Of a stretch of DNA of 64,000 bases, positions 16,793-24,120 are shown one piece after another. The stretch comes from Hymenobacter sedentarius (GTDB lineage: Bacteria > Bacteroidota > Bacteroidia > Cytophagales > Hymenobacteraceae). Position 1 is the stretch's first letter. Each line of letters starts with the position of its first letter. The stretch is from assembly GCF_001507645.1 (NCBI RefSeq), contig NZ_CP013909.1, forward strand, positions 2,914,001-2,978,000. Direction: 5' to 3'. The translations under genes and the position numbers were made by a program. The notes beneath the pieces are model-generated. The model was not told where the DNA came from. It saw only the letters and a program-made list of their open reading frames with translations, and searched no databases.

Positions 16793-17215
16793 GGGAGCGG
16801 GCCAATTGCAGCGCCCTACTTGCCAGAAATGCCCGGACAACTGACAGATTGACAACCCGGTGCAGGGTGGTGCTGGAAGTATGGGACTGAATTCGCAGCC
16901 CATTCTCACGCAATTTCTCAGGCGCTCAGCTCAGGTTTTTGAGGCGCGGCAGTAAGCCAGTTATCGCGGTGGAGCTTGCGTGCGCCGGCACGCTGAAAAT
17001 CAACACGAACGCCGGTGAAAGCATTGAGCTTTGCGGAGAGCCACGAGGCCCGTATGGTGCAAACAAGTGGCGCGGGCAGCGGGTAAATTGCTGCAACTTA
17101 TTTCGGGAGAAAGTTGTGTCAAGCTGCTTACGGTAAATATATTACAGCATAATATCTGAGTTGAAATATTAACTTCATTGTTTCTTCAGAGCTATGCGGT
17201 TAGTTTGGTCAGAAA
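16793..17215. other. Intergenic region without recognisable gene
   Basis: Between the helicase and the DUF1573 promoter. The open frame at 16939-17136 has no family resemblance, no start signals and no partner, so I do not call it. The last 100 bases are AT-rich (TAAATATATTACAGCATAAT), as expected upstream of a strong promoter. Confidence 0.6.
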
Positions 17216-17246
17216 TTTGCCAGTCGACCCGAAAGAAGTAAATTTG
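17216..17246 (+). promoter_or_regulatory. Consensus Bacteroidota promoter of the DUF1573 gene
   Basis: TTTG at 17216-17219, a spacer of exactly 19 nt, and TAAATTTG at 17239-17246 give a perfect match to TTTG-N19-TAnnTTTG. The start codon at 17301 follows after a leader of about 45-50 nt. Confidence 0.8.
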
Positions 17247-17300
17247 TTCGATACCGATTTCCCCTGTCTCCCCTCTCCAAATCATATAAAATCCCGTACC

Positions 17301-17834
17301 ATGAAAAAAACCTTGCTCCTCGCCCTGAGCCTGACGGCCGCTGCTTACACCGCGCAGGCCCAAGCCACTGCGCCGGCCACCAAAGCGGTGGGCCCGGTAG
17401 CAGGTCCCGCCATTACGTTTGAAGAGTCGAAGTATGACTTCGGTTCCGTGGTACAAGGCGGCACCGTTGACCACACCTTCAAGTTCAAAAACACGGGCAC
17501 CGCGCCCCTCGTTATTTCGAACATCGGCGTGAGCTGCGGCTGCACCACCCCCGAGTGGACCAAAGTGCCCGTACTGCCCGGCAAAACCGGTTCGATTACG
17601 GCTCACTTCAACTCGACCGGCAAAATGGGCATGCAGAACAAGGTGCTGACCATTGAGTCGAACGCCGCTGCCGGCAGCACCACCGTTTCGCTGGTAGGCG
17701 AGGTGAAGGAAGCCCCGGCTACCGCCAACGCCGCTACGACGGCCGCCAGCTCGACTGCCGCTCCGGTTGCCACCGACGTTAAAAAAGTAAAAGAGAAAAC
17801 CACCTCCAGCAAAGTAAAAGCTAAGGTGAAGTAA
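17301..17834 (+). CDS. DUF1573 family secreted protein
   Basis: 177 residues from MKKTLLLALSLTAAAYTAQA, a clear Sec signal peptide ending near residue 21. The single immunoglobulin-like DUF1573 domain contains ITFEESKYDFGSVVQGGTVD, FKFKNTGTAPLVISNIGVSC and GCTTPEWTKVPVLPGKTG. The C-terminal 45 residues are Ala/Thr then Lys-rich and probably disordered. The family is abundant in Bacteroidota and of unknown function; it resembles ASH/abnormal-spindle-like beta sandwiches. The frame is open to 17178 upstream, but the signal peptide and promoter fix the start. A consensus promoter and a strong terminator make this a well-expressed single gene. Confidence 0.93.
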   Translation: MKKTLLLALSLTAAAYTAQAQATAPATKAVGPVAGPAITFEESKYDFGSVVQGGTVDHTFKFKNTGTAPLVISNIGVSCGCTTPEWTKVPVLPGKTGSITAHFNSTGKMGMQNKVLTIESNAAAGSTTVSLVGEVKEAPATANAATTAASSTAAPVATDVKKVKEKTTSSKVKAKVK

Positions 17835-17856
17835 GCAGCCCCAATGGCTGACTCAT

Positions 17857-17893
17857 AAAAAAGGCTGTCCGCGCAAGCAGACAGCCTTTTTGT
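17857..17893 (+). terminator. Intrinsic terminator, bidirectional
   Basis: AAAAAGGCTGTC pairs with GACAGCCTTTTT around a 10 nt loop, 23 nt past the DUF1573 stop. A-tract and T-tract on the two sides let it act for the converging DUF423 gene as well. Confidence 0.85.
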
Positions 17894-17972
17894 TATTTGG
17901 GGTTCGGTGTTTAGCTCAACTTAAGCGCAAGCGAGGCCAAGGGCGTTCAGCCGCGCCTATTATCCTGCTGAG

Positions 17973-18350
17973 CTACAGCTTCCGCAGGGCCAGTATCACG
18001 CTCAGCCAACCGGCCAGCAGCAGCAAGCCGCCGATTGGCGCCACGGCCCCCAGCTTGGTAATGCCCGTGAAACACAGCGCGTACAGCGAGCCGCTGAACA
18101 CAACGATGCCGCCCAGCCACAGCCAGCCTGTAGTGCCCAGGGCCTGCATGTCGGGGCGCAGCGCCCACAGCACGCCTATGGCCAAAAGCGCCAGCACGTG
18201 GTAAAACTGATAGCGCACCGCGGTTTCGAAGGTGTCGAGGCGGCCGGCTTTCACCAGCGTATCGTGCAGGGCGTGGGCCCCGAAGGCCCCGATAGCCACG
18301 CCGAGCCCGCCGAGCAGGGCCGCGAGTTGAAGCAAAAGACGAGCAGTCAT
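17973..18350 (-). CDS. DUF423 family membrane protein
   Basis: 125 residues, four predicted membrane helices. It begins MTARLLLQLAALLGGLGVAI and continues GAFGAHALHDTL, the hallmark GAFGAH motif of DUF423 (YgdD-like). VRYQFYHVLALLAIG and SGSLYALCFTGI are further family blocks. Function unknown; small inner membrane protein. A minus-strand TACCTTCG at 18387-18394 may be its -7 box, giving a leader of about 35 nt. Confidence 0.9.
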   Translation of the reverse strand: MTARLLLQLAALLGGLGVAIGAFGAHALHDTLVKAGRLDTFETAVRYQFYHVLALLAIGVLWALRPDMQALGTTGWLWLGGIVVFSGSLYALCFTGITKLGAVAPIGGLLLLAGWLSVILALRKL

Positions 18351-18408
18351 ATAGAAGGGTGAAGGGGTAAATAAGAGCAGCGGCCGCGAAGGTACGGCCC
18401 GGCCGTGC

Positions 18409-19692
18409 TCAGATTTGGCGTTTAAGCTTCACCGTGGCGGTATGCAGGTTGCCGTCGGGCCGGCGCAGCACCAGCAGCAAGGCGCGGCCATCTTCGGAGT
18501 GCAGCATGCGGTCGAGCTGGGTGAGGCTAAACACGTTGGCGGGGATTAAGTTGATGCTCAGCAGCTCATCGTCGACGGCGAGGCCGGCATCGGAAGCCGG
18601 CGAGTTGGGCATCACGCGCAGCACCAGGTAGCGGCGGTAGTCAGGGCCGGTGGCCAGCAGCTCCACGCCGCACATGTCGTGCTCAAACGGGTCCCTGAAG
18701 GTGTTGTTGGGGCGGAGCAGCAGGCGTTCGTGCGGGTAGTCAACAACCAGCGAAAACCGCTTCAGCAGCTCGTAGCCGATGTTGCCGTTGCGGGGCACCT
18801 CCACGCGCCGGTGCACGTCGGCCGCGTTGGGAAAAGATGTGAGCACCGACCGCAGGGTGTAGCGGCCCAGCTCAATCTTGGCCACCCGGCCCAGGTAGCC
18901 CTGCACCAGGCCCGTGAGGCCCCGCCCCAGGTCGGCCGACAGGCGCTGGGGCGGCAGCTTGAGGCGCGGGTCCGAATCCAGCTCAATGGAGAGGGCGTGG
19001 CTGGCGCCGGTATCGAGCACGAGCTTGAGGGGAAGCGTGAGCGAATCGGAGACCTGCACCGGCGTCGTGATGTAGGCTTTGTTGTTTTGGATGCTCAGCG
19101 GGATGCTGGTCCACTGCTTGCCCTTGGGGGCCTTGTACGCGGCCGGGGCGCTCAGCACGATTTCGCCAGCTTCGGGCTGGAGCGTGACCACAAAGCTGCG
19201 GAACAGCTCCGACCCCAGGATGCCGTGTATGGGCACGCCCACGTAGCCCGAGAGGTTTAGCACGTCTTCGGACAGGACCAGCCAGGTCATGTGGGCCGCT
19301 ACTATTTTGGGCAGCTCCACCCGCACGCTGTCCGTCTGGTAGGCCAGCAGCCCCGAATCCATGCCGCCCGCGCCCATTACCCGAAACTGCTGGCCGTGGC
19401 GCAGCTTCAGCGAATCGGCCAGCTCGGCCGATGTGATGATGGACATGCTGACCCCGGTGTCGAGCAAAAAATTATACGGCCCGGCATGGTTGAGCGTGGC
19501 TTTCACAATGAGCAGGTTGCGCTGCAGAAAAACGGGCGCCCGCGATTTTTTGCGCTTGGCTCGGGTAAAAGCGAAGGGCGAGCTAGGGCTTTGGGGTGCG
19601 GCCGAAGATGGGAGCTGGGCATGCGCAGAGCCGCCGGTTTCCCAGCAAAAGCTCAGGAAAACCAGCAAACACATAAAGCGCGATATATGCAT
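18409..19692 (-). CDS. Secreted aspartyl protease with two D-T-G motifs and a PDZ domain
   Basis: 427 residues from MHISRFMCLLVFLSFCWETG, chosen because it yields a signal peptide ending near AHA (residue 25). The first retropepsin-like domain has NFLLDTGVSMSIIT (D78) and a HGILGSELF flap-like region; the second has LVLDTGASHALSIE (D227) and NIGYELLKRFSLVVDY. Both catalytic Asp-Thr-Gly motifs lie in one chain, so a bilobal enzyme is possible without dimerisation. A PDZ domain covers about residues 340-420 (VMPNSPASDAGLAVDDELLS). Likely a periplasmic protease binding peptides via PDZ; substrate unknown. Such protease-plus-PDZ proteins are common in Bacteroidota. Confidence 0.88.
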   Translation of the reverse strand: MHISRFMCLLVFLSFCWETGGSAHAQLPSSAAPQSPSSPFAFTRAKRKKSRAPVFLQRNLLIVKATLNHAGPYNFLLDTGVSMSIITSAELADSLKLRHGQQFRVMGAGGMDSGLLAYQTDSVRVELPKIVAAHMTWLVLSEDVLNLSGYVGVPIHGILGSELFRSFVVTLQPEAGEIVLSAPAAYKAPKGKQWTSIPLSIQNNKAYITTPVQVSDSLTLPLKLVLDTGASHALSIELDSDPRLKLPPQRLSADLGRGLTGLVQGYLGRVAKIELGRYTLRSVLTSFPNAADVHRRVEVPRNGNIGYELLKRFSLVVDYPHERLLLRPNNTFRDPFEHDMCGVELLATGPDYRRYLVLRVMPNSPASDAGLAVDDELLSINLIPANVFSLTQLDRMLHSEDGRALLLVLRRPDGNLHTATVKLKRQI

Positions 19693-19805
19693 GGCTAGGA
19701 GGCGTGACCGGACCGGTAAAGTAAGCGAAAAGAGTCGCCATTGTGCATGGGGCCGCACACTTTCCCGCCGCACCTGCTAGGCAGTGCTAAGCCGGCGCCG
19801 GGCCG

Positions 19806-20876
19806 CTACGCCGGCAGCTCCCAGACCCCGGCCGGGTCGTAGCGCAGCGCGCCGGCTTCGATGCGCAGCGGGGCCGCCAGGTTGTTGTGGTACAGCTGGC
19901 CCGTGCCCAGGCCCTGCGCAAACCCGTGCACCTCGTACTCGCCCGTGAGCTGGGCCACGGCGTTTAGCCCAACGTTAGACTCCAGCGCCGACGTCATCCA
20001 CCAGCCAATGCCCCGGGCCTGGGCCAGCGCAATCCAGCAGCGGGTAGCGGCGTGCCCGCCCAGCAGCGTGGGCTTGAGCACGATGTAGGCGGGTCGCACT
20101 TCGTCGAGCAGCGCCGCCTGCCGGGCCGGGTCCGTCACGCCAATTAGCTCTTCATCCAGCGCAATGGGCACCGGCGACGTGCGGCACAGCTCCGCCAGGA
20201 CCGGCCCCTGGCCTGCGGCAAGGGGCTGCTCGATGGAATGCACCCCGAAGGCCGCCAGCTGCTCCAGCCTGGCCGGGGCGTCGGCGGGGGCGAAGGCGCC
20301 GTTCGCGTCCACGCGCAGCGTGAGCTGCTCGGGGCCGGCCACGGCCCGAATCTCGGCGAGCAGCGCCAGCTCGGTTGCAAAATCCAGGCTGCCAATTTTC
20401 AGCTTTAGGCAGGAGTACCCGGCGGCCAGCTTCTGCCGAATCTGCTCGCGCATAAACGGGGCGTCGCCCATCCACACCAGGCCGTTGATCGGCAACGCGG
20501 CCTGGCCCCGGCTGAAGGCATTGGCGTAGAGCTGCCGCTGCCCCCCGCGGGCCAGGTCCAGGGCCGCTGTTTCCAGGGCAAATACCAGGGAGGGGAGCCC
20601 CGGACCCACAAATGCCGAAGCATCGGCCGCCGTGAAGGTGGCAAATGCTTCGGCATTGAAGCGCTCACAAAGTTGAGCTACTGAGGCAGGAAATGTGGGG
20701 ACGTAGTCAGGGCTGAGGCCGGCCAGTGGCGCGGCCTCGCCCAGCCCAACGGTGGTAGGTTCGGCGGTGTGGGCCAGGTACAGGTACCAGGCCACGTGTT
20801 CCGCCAAAGCCCCACGGGAGGTGCGGGCCGGGAAGTTGAAGCGCAGCGGGCGCCGTGAAAAGCTAAGTCGAAGCAT
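19806..20876 (-). CDS. menC: o-Succinylbenzoate synthase (enolase superfamily)
   Basis: 356 residues. Enolase-superfamily ligands are all visible: K-x-K in CLKLKIG (K158, K160), metal ligands in RVDANGAF (D190), IEQPLA (E216) and ALDEEL (D241), and the second catalytic lysine in IVLKPTLLGG (K268). SALESNVGLNAVAQ near residue 300 is typical of menC of this phylum. It dehydrates SHCHC to o-succinylbenzoate in menaquinone synthesis. No other men gene is nearby. A dipeptide epimerase is the main alternative. A CATCTTTG lies just 4 nt before the ATG, one base off the -7 consensus. Confidence 0.85.
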   Translation of the reverse strand: MLRLSFSRRPLRFNFPARTSRGALAEHVAWYLYLAHTAEPTTVGLGEAAPLAGLSPDYVPTFPASVAQLCERFNAEAFATFTAADASAFVGPGLPSLVFALETAALDLARGGQRQLYANAFSRGQAALPINGLVWMGDAPFMREQIRQKLAAGYSCLKLKIGSLDFATELALLAEIRAVAGPEQLTLRVDANGAFAPADAPARLEQLAAFGVHSIEQPLAAGQGPVLAELCRTSPVPIALDEELIGVTDPARQAALLDEVRPAYIVLKPTLLGGHAATRCWIALAQARGIGWWMTSALESNVGLNAVAQLTGEYEVHGFAQGLGTGQLYHNNLAAPLRIEAGALRYDPAGVWELPA

Positions 20877-20916
20877 GCCGCAAAGATGCGGGGCCTGCTT
20901 CGACTTAGCTCGGGTT

Positions 20917-21192
20917 TCACTTGTTGGCGTTCGCCGAGGCGGCCGTCTTGCCCCGACGGCTTACCAGGCCGCCTTTGCGGCCGGCGTCGCGGGCCTCTTC
21001 GGCAGAAAAGCGGTGGCCGCGGCCACTGGCGTGGGAGGCCTTGCCGCCTTCGCTGGCGATGCGGCGCTGGGTCTCGGGGCTCATGGCAGCAAAGCCCCGG
21101 CGGCTTTTTGTGCCCACACGATTAGCAGGGCGGGTGGACGATTTGGCGGCCGCGGCCGCCGTGTTGGCGATGTTCGAAACTGAAGAGGCCAT
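20917..21192 (-). CDS. KGG-repeat stress protein
   Basis: 91 residues. Two copies of the GsiB/Con-10 type motif are present: GFAAMSPETQRRIASEGGKA and then HRFSAEEARDAGRKGG. The rest is Ala/Ser/Lys-rich and likely disordered. Proteins with this motif are hydrophilic and linked to desiccation, glucose or acid stress in Bacillus and enterobacteria; the mechanism is unknown. It has its own space upstream of menC (40 nt gap, same strand). Codon use and strand agree with its neighbours. Confidence 0.85.
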   Translation of the reverse strand: MASSVSNIANTAAAAAKSSTRPANRVGTKSRRGFAAMSPETQRRIASEGGKASHASGRGHRFSAEEARDAGRKGGLVSRRGKTAASANANK

Positions 21193-21465
21193 AGGAATAA
21201 TGAAAGGAGGTTAAGTATGATACAAGTGTAGGGCTCTTAGTCGAGACTACCACCCTTTTACCCCGGTATTTTTGTGATTTACCCAGAAAATAAGTGTAAA
21301 TACCAATTTATGCTGACGAGCTTCTACGTACTTATCAGCTCATCTGCGTGTTTATTTGTCGAGCTTCGGCAAATCGCGCCGAAGCCTCCCCGAGCGCCCG
21401 CCGCAACCCGAAGCCTACTAATGCGGTTAGTGAGCTGATGGCGGTTTTTTGCCATTCCTTTTGCT

Positions 21466-22803
21466 ATGCTTCCAGCCTATTCTCCCTCCGCCCCAGCCCC
21501 GCCGGCTGCCCCCTCCTGGCTGGCCCGCTACCAAGCCGTGCGCGCCCAAAGCCAGGCGCTGTGCGCGCCCCTGCTGCCCGAAGACACCGTGGTGCAGCCC
21601 ATGATAGACGTGAGCCCGCCCAAGTGGCATTTGGCTCACACCACCTGGTTTTGGGAAACCTTCCTGCTGAAAGAATACGCGCCCGGCTACCAGCTCTTCC
21701 ACCCAGATTACGCGTTCCTCTTCAACTCCTACTACAATTCTCTGGGCTCGCGGGTGAACCGCGCCGACCGGGGCACCCTGTCGCGCCCGCCCCTGGCCGA
21801 CGTATTGGCTTACCGCGCCCACGTAGATGCCGCGCTGGCCACCCTGCTCAGCGCCGAAGCGGCCCTGCCGCCCGCATTCTACGAGCTGCTGGAACTGGGC
21901 CTGCAGCACGAGCAGCAGCACCAGGAGCTGCTGGCCACCGACATTAAATACATTCTCAGCACCAGTCCACTGGCGCCCGCCTACATTGAGGAGAATGAAG
22001 AATCAGGAATGAGGAATGAAGAATTGGCGGGTGCCGATAATTCCTCATTAAGCGAAGCGTCCTGGTTGGCTGTGCCCGGTGGCATTTACCGGGTGGGCTT
22101 TCAGGAAGAAGGCTTTTGCTTTGATAACGAGCTGGCCGCGCATGATGTGCTGGTGGCTCATTTTGAGCTGCAAAACCGTCTCGTTACCAACGCCGATTAC
22201 TTGGCGTTCATCGATGCCGGGGGCTACCACGACTTTCGCTACTGGATGGGCGAGGGCTGGGACCTGGCCCAGGCACAGGGCTGGGAAGCGCCGCTGTATT
22301 GGGTAAAGCGCGACGACACCTGGTACCGGTTCACCCACCACGGGCTGCAGCCGGTAGCGCTGAACGCCCCCGTCACCCACATCAGCTTTTACGAAGCCGA
22401 TGCCTACGCTAACTGGGCCGGCGCCCGCCTGCCCACCGAGGCCGAATGGGAAACCGCCGCCCGCTACTTTGGGGCCACTACCCGCGGCGGCACCTGGCTG
22501 GAAAGCAGCCTGCTCGACCCCCAGCCTCTGCCGGCCGACGCTGACCCTGCCGCTTGCCACCAGCTGCTTGGCGATTGCTGGGAGTGGACATACTCTGCCT
22601 ACCACGCCTACCCGGGCTATGCGCGCGCTGCCGGCGCCCTGGGCGAGTACAACGGTAAGTTTATGGTGAACCAGCTGGTGTTGCGCGGGGGCTCCTGCGC
22701 CACGCCCGAAAACCACATTCGCATCAGCTACCGTAACTTTTTCCATGCCGACAAGCGCTGGCAGTTCACCGGCATTCGGCTGGCGAGGTCATTTAACAGT
22801 TAA
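21466..22803 (+). CDS. egtB: Ergothioneine biosynthesis protein EgtB (sulfoxide synthase)
   Basis: 445 residues. The N-terminal DinB_2 domain supplies the iron ligands: HLAHTTWFWE (H58) and HEQQHQEL (H148, H152). The C-terminal formylglycine-generating-enzyme-like domain starts near WLAVPGGIYRVGF (residue 200) and contains NRLVTNADYLAFIDAGGY, ARLPTEAEWETAARYF, GDCWEWTYSAYHAYPGY and LRGGSCATPENHIRISYRNF. EgtB couples trimethylhistidine with a thiol (cysteine or gamma-glutamylcysteine) using O2. Odd: about 20 residues at 175-197, between the two domains, come from a short dispersed DNA repeat. egtD follows 121 nt downstream on the same strand. Confidence 0.94.
   Translation: MLPAYSPSAPAPPAAPSWLARYQAVRAQSQALCAPLLPEDTVVQPMIDVSPPKWHLAHTTWFWETFLLKEYAPGYQLFHPDYAFLFNSYYNSLGSRVNRADRGTLSRPPLADVLAYRAHVDAALATLLSAEAALPPAFYELLELGLQHEQQHQELLATDIKYILSTSPLAPAYIEENEESGMRNEELAGADNSSLSEASWLAVPGGIYRVGFQEEGFCFDNELAAHDVLVAHFELQNRLVTNADYLAFIDAGGYHDFRYWMGEGWDLAQAQGWEAPLYWVKRDDTWYRFTHHGLQPVALNAPVTHISFYEADAYANWAGARLPTEAEWETAARYFGATTRGGTWLESSLLDPQPLPADADPAACHQLLGDCWEWTYSAYHAYPGYARAAGALGEYNGKFMVNQLVLRGGSCATPENHIRISYRNFFHADKRWQFTGIRLARSFNS
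21991..22051. repeat. Short dispersed repeat inserted in frame in egtB
   Basis: The stretch GAATGAAGAATCAGGAATGA followed by GGAATGAAGAATT and, 16 nt on, ATAATTCCTCATTA is internally repetitive, with an inverted pair (AATGAGGAAT against ATTCCTCATT). It resembles the repeat at 12288-12316. It translates without stop in the egtB frame. Confidence 0.6.
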
Positions 22804-22924
22804 CAGGTAACAGTTATCAGTTCTTTTACCTGTGCGCTTTGCGCAACCTCGCGGTGCTTCTCTTTTCTTTTAAATTAACGGCCTGTGAGCAAGCGCAAGG
22901 GCTGGTAAAAATGTTCATTGTTAA

Positions 22925-23887
22925 ATGGTAACTGTACTAAGCGACCTGGCCCAGCACGTGGCCAAGGGCCTCCGCCAGACTCCCAAGGCCATTTCGTCGA
23001 TGTATTTCTACGACGATGCCGGCAGCCGGCTGTTTCAGCAGATAATGGAGCTGCCGGAGTACTACCCCACGCGGGCCGAATTCTCCATTTTTCGGGAACA
23101 CGGCGCTGCCATCGTGGCTGCGTTAAGCCCCGAAGCAGGGGAGGAGTTTGCACTGGTGGAGCTGGGCGCCGGCGATGGAGCCAAAACCAAGCTGCTGCTG
23201 CACGAATTGCTGGAGGCCGGCCGGCCGTTTACCTACGTGCCCGTGGATATTTCCGAAGGCGCCATGACGGGCCTGGTCGCCGCACTCAGGCAGGAGCTGC
23301 CGGAGTTGCAAGTGGCTCCGGCCGTGTCGGATTACTTCACGGCCCTGCACCAGCTGCGCACCCGGCCTGGCAGCAAGGCGGTGCTGTTTTTGGGCTCCAA
23401 CATCGGCAACTTCCACCCGGCCGAGCGGCTCAGTTTCCTGAGCCAGCTGGCCGCTCCCTTAGCGCCGACCGACCGGCTGCTCATCGGCTTCGACCTGCAA
23501 AAAGACCCGCGCCGCATCCGCGCGGCCTACGACGACGCCCAGGGCGTGACGGCCGCGTTCAACCTGAACCTGCTCACCCGGCTCAACCGCGAACTGGGCG
23601 CCGATTTCGACCTCGCCCACTGGCAGCACTACACCGATTACAGCCCCCTGAACGGGGCCGTGCGCTCCTTCCTGGTGAGCACCCGCGCCCAGCAGGTGCA
23701 CATCGAAGCGCTGGACGAAACCTTTGATTTCGCGGCCTGGGAAGTCATTCACACCGAGAACTCCTACAAATTCACCCTGCCACAGATTGAGGAGCTGGCC
23801 GCCTCGGCTGGGTTGCGGGTGGTGACTGCGTTTACCGACGCCGAGACCGATTTTGCCGATGTGGTTCTGGCTACGCAGGCGGAGTAA
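22925..23887 (+). CDS. egtD: L-histidine N-alpha-methyltransferase EgtD
   Basis: 320 residues. Conserved blocks are SSMYFYDDAGSRLFQQIMEL, LVELGAGDGAKTKLLL (SAM-binding glycine loop), VPVDIS, FLGSNIGNFHP and IHTENSYKF near residue 280. It trimethylates histidine to hercynine, the first step of ergothioneine synthesis; EgtB then adds the sulfur. The length fits EgtD (about 320). The start at 22925 is the first ATG before the conserved region. The 121 nt gap after egtB contains another short CAGTTA/GTAACAGTTATCAG repeat. With egtB it is a minimal two-gene pathway; egtA, egtC and egtE are not adjacent. Confidence 0.94.
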   Translation: MVTVLSDLAQHVAKGLRQTPKAISSMYFYDDAGSRLFQQIMELPEYYPTRAEFSIFREHGAAIVAALSPEAGEEFALVELGAGDGAKTKLLLHELLEAGRPFTYVPVDISEGAMTGLVAALRQELPELQVAPAVSDYFTALHQLRTRPGSKAVLFLGSNIGNFHPAERLSFLSQLAAPLAPTDRLLIGFDLQKDPRRIRAAYDDAQGVTAAFNLNLLTRLNRELGADFDLAHWQHYTDYSPLNGAVRSFLVSTRAQQVHIEALDETFDFAAWEVIHTENSYKFTLPQIEELAASAGLRVVTAFTDAETDFADVVLATQAE

Positions 23888-23916
23888 GTCGCTTGAGTAT
23901 TAAGGCTGCAAACGTC

Positions 23917-24050
23917 TGTCATGCAGAGCGCAGCATTTCGCTTGGTGTAGTGACTTAATCGTCCGTCATACAGAGCGCAGCGAAACATCTTCTAACCGCT
24001 GAACGACTCGTGCTGACCGGATAAGATGCTTCGCTGCGCTCTGCATGACA
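23917..24050. repeat. Palindromic repeat, family A (copy 1)
   Basis: TGTCATGCAGAGCGCAGC at the left and a second left copy at 23964-23992 pair with GCTTCGCTGCGCTCTGCATG at the right end (24029-24048). The loop has AACGACTCGTGCTGACCGG. Copy of the dispersed hairpin described at 33524-33613, enlarged here by a duplicated left arm. Confidence 0.8.
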
Positions 24051-24120
24051 AATGGTGCGAGTGAGGCTTCAGCTAGCCCAACTCAACCCTACTTTTACTC
24101 AATAAAGAAGTCCAGTGGAA

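Noticed and set aside
16939..17136. 65-residue frame between helicase and DUF1573 genes
   Set aside because: No recognisable domain, no promoter or partner and atypical residue order.
21348..21947. 199-residue frame overlapping the start of egtB
   Set aside because: Arg/Pro/Ala-rich reading in the wrong phase; egtB has the conserved iron ligands.
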